A program made the position numbers and the translations under genes. 64,000 nucleotides of DNA from CAWGXG01 sp963826505 (lineage in GTDB: Bacteria; Chloroflexota; Anaerolineae; Aggregatilineales; Aggregatilineaceae): assembly GCA_963826505.1 (NCBI GenBank), contig CAWGXG010000008.1, positions 1,240,001 through 1,304,000 on the forward strand, in the 5' to 3' direction. Positions 35,167 to 43,402 of this stretch are shown one piece after another (the first letter of the stretch is position 1; every line of letters starts with the position of its first letter). The notes beneath the pieces are model-generated. The model made no database searches and was not told where the DNA came from. It worked only from the letters and a program-made list of their open reading frames with translations.

Positions 35167-35306
35167 CGGAGTGAAATTTCCGGCGGGGATCATGCCGCAC
35201 GCCTTTCCGTCGTGCGCGTTCCATCCAGTGTGTGGTAGTTGGCAAAGTCACGTCTCGAAATGATGCAGCGATTCGTCGGCGCGTTTCTCCAGAAAGGACA
35301 CACCCT

Positions 35307-36764
35307 ATGCAAGCCCTTGGCGCAATCGTAGTTCTGTTGTTCTTCTTCATTATGTTCACCCTGGTGGCGATCTACGCCAGCCGGGTGCAGAAAGTCGGCC
35401 CGAACGAGGTGCTGGTTATTTCGGGCCGTGAAACGCGCAACGCCGTTACGGGCGAAAAAGAGCGTTACCGCCTCGTCAAAGGCGGACGGTCTTTCATCTG
35501 GCCTATTTTGGAGCGAGTAGACAGGCTCTCGCTCGAAATCATGACGATTGAGGTCACGACCGAGGATGTCTACACCAAGCAGGGTGTGGCCGTCACTCTG
35601 GAAGGCGTCGCGCAGATCAAAGTCGCCAGCGATGATGTCTCGATCCGCACCGCTGCCGAGCGCTTTCTGTCCAAGACCCGCGCCGAGATTATCAACGTCG
35701 CTCATGAGACGTTGGCCGGTCACTTGCGCGGCATCATCGGCACGCTGACCGTCGAAGAAATCTACCGCGAGCGCGACAAGTTCGCGCAGAGCGTGCAGGA
35801 AGTCTCCGCGGGCGACCTCGCCAACATGGGCATTGGCATCGACACGTTCGTGATCAAAGACGTGCGCGACAAAGAAGGCTACCTCGACGCTCTGGGTCGC
35901 CCGCGCGTGGCCGAAGTCAAGCGAGACGCTACTATTGCCGAGCAGGAAGCCGCGACCAAAGAAGCTGCTGCCCGCCGTGACTACAAGCTCCAGCAGGCCG
36001 CTTACGACAACGAAGTCGCCCGCAAGCAGACGGAAGCCAACCTGGCCGGTACGCTGCAAGAGAAGATCACTAATCAGGCCATCCGCGGCGAGGAAGTCCA
36101 GATCGAGATCATCGAAAAGCAGAAGAATATCGAAGTGCAGCAGCAAGAAGCGCTGCGTATGGAGCGCGAGCTTGAGGCCACCATCCGCAAGCCTGCCGAG
36201 GCGGAACAGTACCGCATCGAGACATTGGCGACGGCGGGCAAGTTCGAACAGGAAACCCGCGCCGCCGGTGAAGCCGCTGCCATTCGTCAGCGTGGTGAAG
36301 CCGACGGTGACGCCATCCGTGCGCGCGGTCTGGCCGAAGCCGAAGTCGTCCGCCAGAAGGGTTTGGCCGAGGCCGAGGCGATGGAAAAGAAAGCCGCCGC
36401 ATGGAAGCAATACAACCAGGCGGCAGTTATCCAGCAACTGATCGACACCTTGCCCGACGTAGCAAATGCCATCGCCCAACCGCTCTCGAAGACGGATCGC
36501 ATCGTCGTTATCTCCAACGGCGACGGCAATGGCGCGGGCGCATCCAAGATCAGCGGCGACATCGCCAACATCATCGCGCAAGTACCCGCGACGGTGGAAG
36601 CGCTGACCGGCCTGGATCTGATCAAGACGATCAGTGAATTGCCCGGGTTGCAGCAACAGAAGCAATCGTCGCCACCGCAAAAAGAGCAGCAGGCAAAACA
36701 GTCACCACCGCCGCCCACTGCGACACCACCAGCACCGGAGGAGCCGAAGGATAAGAAAGCCTAG
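35307..36764 (+). CDS. floA-like: Flotillin-like SPFH protein
   Basis: 485 residues. An N-terminal membrane helix (about 6-25) is followed by the SPFH domain (about 30-200, VGPNEVLVISGRE and IMTIEVTTEDVYTKQGVAVT). A long Ala/Glu-rich coiled coil (about 210-400) follows, then a Gln/Pro-rich tail. Flotillins oligomerise as scaffolds of membrane domains. The NfeD gene directly upstream is the classical partner. Start ATG 35307 has GAAAGGA eight bases upstream. A strong terminator follows at 36797-36830. Confidence 0.93.
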   Translation: MQALGAIVVLLFFFIMFTLVAIYASRVQKVGPNEVLVISGRETRNAVTGEKERYRLVKGGRSFIWPILERVDRLSLEIMTIEVTTEDVYTKQGVAVTLEGVAQIKVASDDVSIRTAAERFLSKTRAEIINVAHETLAGHLRGIIGTLTVEEIYRERDKFAQSVQEVSAGDLANMGIGIDTFVIKDVRDKEGYLDALGRPRVAEVKRDATIAEQEAATKEAAARRDYKLQQAAYDNEVARKQTEANLAGTLQEKITNQAIRGEEVQIEIIEKQKNIEVQQQEALRMERELEATIRKPAEAEQYRIETLATAGKFEQETRAAGEAAAIRQRGEADGDAIRARGLAEAEVVRQKGLAEAEAMEKKAAAWKQYNQAAVIQQLIDTLPDVANAIAQPLSKTDRIVVISNGDGNGAGASKISGDIANIIAQVPATVEALTGLDLIKTISELPGLQQQKQSSPPQKEQQAKQSPPPPTATPPAPEEPKDKKA

Positions 36765-36796
36765 TGCCGATCCGTCGCGCAGCTTGAACAAAAATT

Positions 36797-36830
36797 ACGG
36801 GGGCAAGACACACTTTGCCCCCGTTTCATT
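36797..36830 (+). terminator. Rho-independent terminator after flotillin
   Basis: Ten perfect pairs ACGGGGGCAA/TTGCCCCCGT with an eight-base loop, followed by TTCATTT. Confidence 0.8.
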
Positions 36831-36886
36831 TGGGTGAGCGGCACGCGCCGGGCCCCTTTTGGATTTCATGGTCAGGCGTCTCGCGC

Positions 36887-36916
36887 TTGACAAGCGGCAT
36901 ACTCACTGCGTATAAC
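36887..36916 (+). promoter_or_regulatory. Promoter for the orphan ABC binding protein
   Basis: Perfect TTGACA (36887-36892), an 18-base spacer and TATAAC (36911-36916). Leader of about 40 bases. Confidence 0.65.
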
Positions 36917-36961
36917 ATGCAGCTTGAATTGTGCACTTGTTTCAGGGAGGCGTTCCAGATC

Positions 36962-38533
36962 ATGCTTGTTTCTCGCCGGATAATCTTCGCAGTGCTCGCG
37001 CTCGCCCTGTTGGCGCCGCCGGGCCTGCCCACTTTGTCTCATTCCGCCCGCGCCCAGGCAGTGGACACCATCACCATCGGCATGACCGACCTACCCACTA
37101 CCCTCGACCCCGGGGAAGCCTATGATTTCGACGCCTGGGAAGTGCTCAGCCATCTTTACGTCGGGCTAACGCGTCAGGTCCCCGGCACGCTGAATTACGA
37201 ACTGGCGTTGGCCAACGCCGTCACCGTCAGCGACGATAAACTGACGTACACCTTCACGTTGCGCCCTGATGCCGCTTTTTCAGACGGCACGCCGATCACA
37301 GCCCAGACTTTCGTGGACTCGATCCAGCGCGTGTTGGCGCTGCGCCGTGACGCGACGCAGGCCGTCGAACCCTATGTTGACACCGTGGCCGCTGCGCCCA
37401 ATGGGACCCTGGTCTTCACGCTTAAGCAGCCGCTGCCCTATTTCCTCGCGCTGGTGGCCCTGCCGCCCTATTTCCCCGAGCATCCCATTCTTGCAGGCAC
37501 CGATCGCCCGCAGCCCTACGCAGAAAATCTGATCGGCAATGGTCCCTATGCGTTGGAATCGTTCCAGGTGCGCGACTCGATCGTGCTGACCGCCAACCCG
37601 GCTTACGCGCTTGGCCCGCAGCCTGCGACGCCGCGCATCGTGCTGCAATACTTCGACCGGTCCCAGGCACTGCGCGACGCCATGCGGACTCACGCCGTCG
37701 ATATCGCGTGGCGCGGCATGTACCAGGGCCATCTAGCCGAACTCGAAGGAGTGGACGGGATCAAGATTGTGGACGTCCCATCGACGCGCGTGTTCTACAT
37801 GTATCTGGGCGAGGATCGCGAACCAACTGATGATCCGCTGGTGCGCGAAGGCATCACGCTGTTGATTAACCGCCAGCCGTCCATCGACGAAGTGCTGAAC
37901 GATCACGCCACCGCGCTGACCAGCCTTACGCCCGATCTCTACCCGGCGGCCTATATTCCGCTGTGGCCGGACACACCCGATCGCCCACAGGCCGAAGCCA
38001 TTCTGCGTGCTGCCGGTTACAAGGATCGCGGCAGTTTGCGTTTGCAGGTGGTTATCGCCTTCGCCCAACCGCTCTACGGCGATCCCTATGCGACTGCCGT
38101 CTCGCACCTGGGGCGTGACAGCTTCCGCGAATCGACCTTCGTGGATTACGCCGTGCAGACCAACATCGAATCGTCCACCTTCATGAGCGTGATCGAAGAC
38201 GGCAGCACAACGGTCGCAGTGTTCGCGTGGACGCCGCTCGTGCCTGATCCTTACGCCTATTACGAGCCATTGTTTGGATCCTCCCACGACATGCCGGTCA
38301 ATGGGCGCTACGCCAGCCCAGAGATTGATGCACTGCTGGCGCAGGCTGCCGTGAGCAACTCCCCTGAAGAGCAGACCGCCCTTTACACGGGCATTTCGGA
38401 CCTGCTGCTCAAACAGCACGCCATCATCCCGTTATGGCAAGATCATATACAGTTGGCGGCCTGGGACGACATCGACGGCATCCGGATCGAGGCCAATTAC
38501 TTCCTGCACTACGACCAGCTCGCGCGCCGTTAG
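36962..38533 (+). CDS. ABC transporter substrate-binding protein, family 5, orphan
   Basis: 523 residues. The N-terminal signal peptide (about 1-30, with ARAQA at the likely cleavage site) leads into a family 5 binding domain: PTTLDPGEAYDFDAWEVL, SDGTPITAQTFVDSIQRVL and the second-lobe LVREGITLLINRQPSI. It binds oligopeptides or a related ligand. Start ATG 36962 has GGGAGG about eleven bases upstream and sits 40 bases after the promoter. No permease or ATPase gene is beside it, unlike the gene at 3397. A GC hairpin follows at 38546-38579. Confidence 0.85.
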   Translation: MLVSRRIIFAVLALALLAPPGLPTLSHSARAQAVDTITIGMTDLPTTLDPGEAYDFDAWEVLSHLYVGLTRQVPGTLNYELALANAVTVSDDKLTYTFTLRPDAAFSDGTPITAQTFVDSIQRVLALRRDATQAVEPYVDTVAAAPNGTLVFTLKQPLPYFLALVALPPYFPEHPILAGTDRPQPYAENLIGNGPYALESFQVRDSIVLTANPAYALGPQPATPRIVLQYFDRSQALRDAMRTHAVDIAWRGMYQGHLAELEGVDGIKIVDVPSTRVFYMYLGEDREPTDDPLVREGITLLINRQPSIDEVLNDHATALTSLTPDLYPAAYIPLWPDTPDRPQAEAILRAAGYKDRGSLRLQVVIAFAQPLYGDPYATAVSHLGRDSFRESTFVDYAVQTNIESSTFMSVIEDGSTTVAVFAWTPLVPDPYAYYEPLFGSSHDMPVNGRYASPEIDALLAQAAVSNSPEEQTALYTGISDLLLKQHAIIPLWQDHIQLAAWDDIDGIRIEANYFLHYDQLARR

Positions 38534-38545
38534 CACTATCCACCT

Positions 38546-38579
38546 CAGGGCCGCCCGGATAGCCTGCGGCGCGGCCCTG
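38546..38579 (+). terminator. Hairpin after the orphan binding protein
   Basis: Arms CAGGGCCGC and GCGGCCCTG pair perfectly (nine pairs) around a 16-base loop, 13 bases after the stop. No T run follows. Confidence 0.45.
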
Positions 38580-38623
38580 GAGTACAATCTCGCCATACAT
38601 CAGCTAGATTGTAGGTCCCGCCC

Positions 38624-39514
38624 ATGTCTGCTCTGAATGTCGAGATCGATACTCTGACGGAATCCGTGCTCTCCGGCACTGCTACACTTGACGACGCCCT
38701 CGGCACGCTCAAATCCTGGGTACGCGCCTACAGCTCCTCGCTGAGCGAGACCGATCGCAGAATCTTCAGCGCCTCGCTGGAAGCTGAGAGTACCGGCGAC
38801 GATCGCTCGCTGATTGACAGTGTGCTCAAGCTGCACGCGACGCGCCTGCTGTTCCGCCTGGATCAGGCGCGCCGTCCCGTCGACGTTCAGGACTCCGATC
38901 AGACAACGTACGCACGCGCGCGCCGAGATTTTGACCAGGCACTCGCCGCCAGCGAAGACGCGATCAACGAAGCCCGCTTTGACATCGCCATCGCCAACGC
39001 CCATCATTTGTTGGGCGGTGGGGCGGCTAACCGCCGCTGGCTGGATGCCGCATTGGATCGTCTGCCCGATCTCGCCGCCACTGATTTGGTAGAATTAGCG
39101 GAGTCGATTCCTGCTATGCCCCTGCCGCCAGCTGGGCCGCTCAAACGGCTCGGACTCAAGTTAATCGGCTTCAACTTCTCCCGTCTGAACGAAAATAACC
39201 GGGCCAGCCTCGTCACGATCGCTCGTATGCAGATCAGTCAGGTTGCGATCCTGGCCTACTTGCTCGGCACGTCCTACGAAGCTATCCGAGAGCGTTCGCG
39301 CGCCAATCGGGCTTTTCGCGTGGCGGCTCATCTTATCGTCCGGCACCAGGGGCTGAGTCTGCCTGATGCCGATCAACTGCTCGCGATTGCCAAGTCCTTG
39401 CAGCGCACGGAACCCGAAGCCGCGCGGCTGCTGGCCGAACAGGCGCGCACACTCTATAAGCAAGCCGCCAACGCCGACGGCGTGGCGCGAGCGTCCGATT
39501 TTCTCGCCGTGTGA
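38624..39514 (+). CDS. Helical protein of unknown function
   Basis: 296 residues, predicted almost entirely helical, soluble except for one moderately hydrophobic stretch near VAILAYLLGTS. There is no signal peptide. The repeated short helix pairs (DFDQALAASEDAINEARFDIAIANAH and later LLAIAKSLQRTEPEAARLLAEQA) give a TPR-like look without a convincing TPR consensus. I do not recognise the family. It stands alone: a hairpin before it and a convergent ferredoxin gene after it. Confidence 0.5.
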   Translation: MSALNVEIDTLTESVLSGTATLDDALGTLKSWVRAYSSSLSETDRRIFSASLEAESTGDDRSLIDSVLKLHATRLLFRLDQARRPVDVQDSDQTTYARARRDFDQALAASEDAINEARFDIAIANAHHLLGGGAANRRWLDAALDRLPDLAATDLVELAESIPAMPLPPAGPLKRLGLKLIGFNFSRLNENNRASLVTIARMQISQVAILAYLLGTSYEAIRERSRANRAFRVAAHLIVRHQGLSLPDADQLLAIAKSLQRTEPEAARLLAEQARTLYKQAANADGVARASDFLAV

Positions 39515-39557
39515 TTCGATTCTTGGCTTCCATCTGCGGCTGACAGACTTCACAGAC

Positions 39558-39586
39558 AAAAAAAGGACCACTCTGGCGAGCAGTCC
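39558..39586 (-). terminator. Rho-independent terminator after ferredoxin 1
   Basis: On the minus strand, GGACTGCT pairs with AGTGGTCC (eight pairs, two G-U) around loop CGCCAG, followed by seven T. Confidence 0.85.
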
Positions 39587-39624
39587 CTGTTGTGCGTTCC
39601 GAACTTAGTGTCGTGCCACCTGGT

Positions 39625-39975
39625 CTACGGCTGCGCGTCGTAACCGGGGCCATCCTCGAAGAAAGTGTAGTTATACTGGGAATCGGAGGTCAGGTCCACG
39701 ACCTCTCCCCCGGCAGCGGCTTCGCGCTGCTTGCTCTCCCAGGGGATACGCTCCTGGTCGGCAGCCATCGTATAGGCGTTGGGCACGTCATCTTCCGGGA
39801 AGATCGCTTCGAACGGGCATTCGGGGATGCATGCGCCGCAGTCAATGCACGTATTCGGATCGATGAAATACCAGGGCCATTCGTTCTCCGGAAATCCGGG
39901 AATTATGCAATCCACCGGGCATACTTCTACGCACGCACCGTCGCGCAGGCAGAGGCTGGTAATGATATGGGTCAT
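39625..39975 (-). CDS. Ferredoxin 1, two-cluster type
   Basis: 116 residues. Two cysteine sets lie in the N-terminal 60 residues: CLRDGACVEVCPVDC and CIDCGACIPECP, normally carrying [4Fe-4S] and/or [3Fe-4S] clusters, so it shuttles low-potential electrons. The spacing of the first set (C-x5-C-x3-C) is shorter than in classical seven-iron ferredoxins. A C-terminal extension of about 50 residues ends in GPGYDAQP. AAGGAGC about nine bases before the ATG. A closely related copy lies 230 bases upstream on the same strand. Which enzyme it serves is unknown. Confidence 0.92.
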   Translation of the reverse strand: MTHIITSLCLRDGACVEVCPVDCIIPGFPENEWPWYFIDPNTCIDCGACIPECPFEAIFPEDDVPNAYTMAADQERIPWESKQREAAAGGEVVDLTSDSQYNYTFFEDGPGYDAQP

Positions 39976-40042
39976 GGGTTTCTGCTCCTTGGGAACCTTA
40001 AAGTATCATTCGCTGCCACGGGCCGCAGCTTCATCATGCCCA

Positions 40043-40072
40043 ACTATAGCAGAACGGAGGGATTGTGTGCAA
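40043..40072 (-). promoter_or_regulatory. Promoter for ferredoxin 1
   Basis: On the minus strand, TTGCAC (40067-40072), an 18-base spacer and TATAGT (40043-40048) preceded by TGC, an extended -10. Confidence 0.6.
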
Positions 40073-40128
40073 TAGCTGAAAAGACGTGAGTCGGAGTGAA
40101 TTGGGCCGCAGCCACCGCAATACGCAAG

Positions 40129-40153
40129 GAGGATCACCACAATGATGATCCTC
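40129..40153 (-). other. Possible hairpin after ferredoxin 2
   Basis: GAGGATCA pairs with TGATCCTC (eight pairs, nine-base loop). There is no U run on the minus strand. Confidence 0.25.
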
Positions 40154-40202
40154 TCGCACTTGATCGGGAAAATACAATTCAGGCGTAGTGCTAAGCGCGG
40201 GC

Positions 40203-40547
40203 TTATTGCGCGTCGTAGCCGGGGCCGCTCTGGAAGAACTCGTAGTTCCATTTGATGTCTTCGGTCAGGTCCACAACCTCGCCGCCCTGCGCCGCGTAAC
40301 GCTGGCCGCCGTGAGGGACGCGTTCCTGGCCTGCCGCCATCGCGTAGGCATCTGGGACTTCCGATTCTTCGAAAATGGCCTCGAACGGGCATTCTGTCGC
40401 GCAAGCGCCGCAGTCAATGCAGGCATCCGGATCGATGTAATACCAGGGCCATTCGTTCTCTGGCTGGCCGGCGATGATCGCCTCGGACGGGCACGCATCG
40501 GTGCAGGCACCATCACGCAGGCACAAACTGGTCACTATATGGGGCAT
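40203..40547 (-). CDS. Ferredoxin 2, two-cluster type
   Basis: 114 residues, a paralogue of ferredoxin 1. The same layout holds: CLRDGACTDACP and CIDCGACATECP, an identical ENEWPWY stretch between, and the same C-terminal pattern GGEVVDLT then GPGYDAQ. It differs in lacking the Cys after the first CP (position is Ser/Glu rather than VDC), so cluster content may differ. AAGGAG nine bases before the ATG. It has its own promoter, so the two copies are probably controlled separately. Confidence 0.92.
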   Translation of the reverse strand: MPHIVTSLCLRDGACTDACPSEAIIAGQPENEWPWYYIDPDACIDCGACATECPFEAIFEESEVPDAYAMAAGQERVPHGGQRYAAQGGEVVDLTEDIKWNYEFFQSGPGYDAQ

Positions 40548-40595
40548 TATCTGCTACTCCTTGGCAAAGTTTCACCATTCTGGCAAGTTTTTCCC

Positions 40596-40623
40596 ACTAT
40601 ACCGTGACCTCGCCGCTTGTCAG
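40596..40623 (-). promoter_or_regulatory. Promoter for ferredoxin 2
   Basis: On the minus strand, CTGACA (40618-40623), a 16-base spacer and TATAGT (40596-40601). Leader of about 40 bases. Confidence 0.55.
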
Positions 40624-40683
40624 GTGACAAAACGAAGCCACTTCCTATGACGTTAAGCACAACTGCCCCATCTACCCTACCCA

Positions 40684-40720
40684 CAAAAGAGAGCATCCCG
40701 GCCACAAGGCCAGGATGCTC
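40684..40720 (-). terminator. Terminator after superoxide dismutase
   Basis: Stem GAGCATCC/GGATGCTC extended by GGCC/GGCC with a short loop, then TCTTTTG on the minus strand. Confidence 0.7.
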
Positions 40721-40756
40721 GCAATACACGCTATGATAAACGCCGGACGGCAGGAA

Positions 40757-41368
40757 TTAGCCGCGTGCCGCCTTGAAGCGTTCGGCTACGTCGGCCCAAT
40801 TGACGACGTTCCACCAACCTTCGACATACGCGCCGCGGTTGTTCTGATACTTGAGATAATAAGCGTGTTCCCACACGTCGAGCACCAACAGCGGCTTGAC
40901 GCCCCACTGGGTCAAATTCTGGTGCTTCTCGGCCTGCAGGACTTCCAACTGACCGCCGACAGGTTCCCAAACCAGCAAACCCCAGCCGCTGCCTTCCACG
41001 GCACCCGAAGCCGCCGTGAACTGCGCCTTAAACGCGGCAAAGCTGCCAAAATCCTTGGCGATCTGCGCGGCCAGCTCACCGGCAGGTTCGCCTCCGCCGC
41101 CCTTGCCCGCTGGCGCCATGTTGGGCCAGAAGACACTGTGCAGCAAGTGACCCGATCCATTGAACGCGGCCTCGCGCGACCAGTGCTTGACCAGCCCGAA
41201 ATCGCCAGCGCTGCGCGCTTCGGCGAGCTTGTCCAAGGCTTTGTTGAGGCCGTTCACATAACCCTGGTGATGTTTGTCATGATGCAGACGCATGGTCTGT
41301 TCGTCGATATAGGGTTCCAACGCATTATAGTCATACGGCAGGGGGGGCAGTTCGTATTTCGTAGCCAT
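40757..41368 (-). CDS. sod: Superoxide dismutase, Fe/Mn type
   Basis: Converts superoxide to oxygen and hydrogen peroxide. 203 residues with the helical N-terminal domain (YELPPLPYDYNALEPYI, metal His in LHHDKHHQGYV) and the second His in HLLHSVFW. The C-terminal alpha/beta domain holds the Asp and His ligands in LDVWEHAYYLKYQNN. The choice between Fe and Mn cannot be made safely from motifs. AAGGAG seven to eight bases upstream. Its presence indicates exposure to oxygen despite the acetate-forming genes in the window. It has its own terminator. Confidence 0.95.
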   Translation of the reverse strand: MATKYELPPLPYDYNALEPYIDEQTMRLHHDKHHQGYVNGLNKALDKLAEARSAGDFGLVKHWSREAAFNGSGHLLHSVFWPNMAPAGKGGGGEPAGELAAQIAKDFGSFAAFKAQFTAASGAVEGSGWGLLVWEPVGGQLEVLQAEKHQNLTQWGVKPLLVLDVWEHAYYLKYQNNRGAYVEGWWNVVNWADVAERFKAARG

Positions 41369-41581
41369 GAGAATTCTCCTTATTCACATCATTATGCAAG
41401 CCAAGTGAACGGTCGGGCCGTCCGAACATCACACCGGGCCAGGAGATAAAGGGAGTGTGGGACAGCGGCCAGGCGCTTGCCGAGCCGCAGCCCTACGTCT
41501 GTGTGCTCAAGCAATATTGATTATAGGAAAGCTGATCGTCCCGCGCCCACAAGAATTTTGTATGAAGCGAGTCCATACAAC

Positions 41582-41612
41582 AAAAAACGAGCGCGATCCT
41601 TGCAAATCGTGC
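41582..41612 (-). terminator. Terminator after mreB
   Basis: On the minus strand, GCACGAT pairs with ATCGCGC (one mismatch) around an eight-base loop, followed by CGTTTTTTG. Confidence 0.6.
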
Positions 41613-41647
41613 CCGTCCAAATCCGGAACCCTGGGAAGGGGTGTGGT

Positions 41648-42655
41648 TTATAGCCCTGCCATCGTGCGCCGCAGGAACGGCAGATCGTCGAGCGCACGCC
41701 CGGCTCCCGCGGCCACGGCGACCATCGGGTCTTCGGCACGATAGGCCGGGACGCCGACTTTCTGCGTGATGTACACATCCAGACCGCGCAGCAGCGCGCC
41801 GCCGCCCGTCAGCACGATTCCTCGATCGATGATGTCGGACGCCAGTTCCGGCGGTGTCTTCTCCAGGACGGCCTGCGCTGCGCCGACAATGCTCGCCAGT
41901 GGCTCCTGGATGGCCTCCACGACTTCGCTGGTCGTCACCGTGATCGTGCGCGGCAGCCCGCCCACCTGGTCGCGACCCTGGATTTCCATGTTCAGTTCTT
42001 CGCCTATGTCCACCGCCGCCCCGATCTGAATCTTGATCGATTCCGCGGTCGGCTCACCGATCACCAGGCTGTATTTGCGCCGGACGTAGTTGATAATCGC
42101 ATCGTCCAGGCGCATGCCGCCCATCCGCACGCTGTCTGCCACGACGATGCCATTCATCGCCAATACGGCGGCTTCGCTGGCCCCACCGCCCAGATTGAAC
42201 ACCATGTTGCCCGCCGGTGTGCTGATCGGCAGCCCGGCCCCCAGAGCCGCCAACAGCGGTTCGGGCAACAAATAGGCTACGTGAGCCCCGGCTCGCACCG
42301 CCGCTTCATGAACGGCCCGTTTTTCGACGCTGGTCACGCCGTACGGCACGCTCAGCATCACTTCTGGCCCGCGAAACTGCATACGTCCGCCCACTTTACG
42401 GAAGAAATAGCGCAGCATGGCCTCGGTGACTTCGTAATCGGCGATCACGCCGTCGCGCAGCGGGCGCAGCACCTCGATGTGCTCCGGGTGTCGCCCAAAC
42501 ATGTCGCGCGCTTCTTGCCCCACGGCGACAACGCGCTCATCTTCAATGGTGAGCGCGACCATCGCCGGTTCTTGCAGCACTACCTGGCCGCCTGCATAGA
42601 TCAAGACATTGTTGGTCCCCAGGTCAACGCCGAGTTTGCGTGAAAACATGGTCAT
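41648..42655 (-). CDS. mreB: Rod shape-determining protein MreB
   Basis: Actin-like ATPase that organises side-wall synthesis. 335 residues. The phosphate-1 motif is LGVDLGTNNVLIYAGG, the adenosine region is VFNLGGGASEAAVL, and the C-terminal motif is RGIVLTGGGALLRGLD. Start ATG 42655 is chosen with AAGGTG upstream; GTG 42667 and ATG 42649 are alternatives. No mreC, mreD or rodA gene is adjacent. It lies beyond the atp operon, separated from it by a terminator. Confidence 0.93.
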   Translation of the reverse strand: MTMFSRKLGVDLGTNNVLIYAGGQVVLQEPAMVALTIEDERVVAVGQEARDMFGRHPEHIEVLRPLRDGVIADYEVTEAMLRYFFRKVGGRMQFRGPEVMLSVPYGVTSVEKRAVHEAAVRAGAHVAYLLPEPLLAALGAGLPISTPAGNMVFNLGGGASEAAVLAMNGIVVADSVRMGGMRLDDAIINYVRRKYSLVIGEPTAESIKIQIGAAVDIGEELNMEIQGRDQVGGLPRTITVTTSEVVEAIQEPLASIVGAAQAVLEKTPPELASDIIDRGIVLTGGGALLRGLDVYITQKVGVPAYRAEDPMVAVAAGAGRALDDLPFLRRTMAGL

Positions 42656-42854
42656 CGGTTCAAACACCTTCTAGGCTATTACCCAGGAGCGAATGTCCCT
42701 ATCCTTCTCGCGTGCGCAGACAGCCATCAGGGCGACAACATATGCCATGCTGCCGGCGGCGAGGGCTTGGATTGAGGGACCCAGTGGGCAGCCTTTCTGT
42801 TGCGAAGAAATAGCGCCAGCACGCACACTTTACCCCATGCCGCGCTAACAGGCG

Positions 42855-42892
42855 AAAAAACATCGCGCCGGAGCAGTGGCCCTGGCGCGATG
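42855..42892 (-). terminator. Rho-independent terminator of the atp operon
   Basis: Nine perfect pairs CATCGCGCC/GGCGCGATG, loop of 14 bases, then six T on the minus strand. Confidence 0.88.
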
Positions 42893-42922
42893 CAGGTCTT
42901 CAAGAATACCACCGGGAACTGG

Positions 42923-43378
42923 CTAGTCCTCGTCTTCCGATTCTTCAATCGAGCGCATACGAATGCTGCCGCGTCCGGTGATTCGGTTGTGGACCCGCGC
43001 AGCGATCTCCGCGCGGCGCAGCTCCTGCACGATCTCGGCGCGCTGCTCCTCGGAAGGTTCCGCGTCCATCAGATCGCGAGCACGCGCGCGTGCCTCTTCA
43101 ATTTTTTCCATGTCCAGCTCATACACGGACTCGGCGTCATCGGCCAGCACAGTCACCTTGCGCGGGCGCACTTCCACAACGCCGCCGTACACCACGAAAC
43201 TGGTCACATCGCCTTGTTCGATGATGCGCAGCTCGCCAAACGCCAGAGTTGTCAGCAGCGGCGTGTGGTTGGGCAGCACGCCCATCTCACCCTCACTGCC
43301 AGGAATAATCACCATGTCGGCCCCGTCGGTGTGATATAGACGGCGCACCCGCGAAACAACATCAACCTCTATCGGCAT
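42923..43378 (-). CDS. atpC: F1 ATP synthase epsilon subunit
   Basis: 151 residues. N-terminal beta-sandwich (EVDVVSRVRRLYHTDGADMVIIPGSEGEMGVLPNHTPLLT) and a C-terminal helical hairpin (about 88-130), with an extra acidic tail ending EESEDED. Part of the central stalk, where it regulates hydrolysis. Last gene of atpAGDC, 24 bases after atpD. A strong terminator follows. Confidence 0.93.
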   Translation of the reverse strand: MPIEVDVVSRVRRLYHTDGADMVIIPGSEGEMGVLPNHTPLLTTLAFGELRIIEQGDVTSFVVYGGVVEVRPRKVTVLADDAESVYELDMEKIEEARARARDLMDAEPSEEQRAEIVQELRRAEIAARVHNRITGRGSIRMRSIEESEDED

Positions 43379-43402
43379 TGCGTGCCATCCTCTTCTTGGC
43401 GC

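Noticed and set aside
35190..36680. Long minus-strand frame opposite flotillin
   Set aside because: Leu/Phe-rich shadow of the coiled-coil repeats; flotillin frame has clear motifs and ribosome site.
41521..41778. 85-codon minus-strand frame overlapping the 3' end of mreB
   Set aside because: Overlaps mreB in another frame and includes the terminator; no ribosome site.
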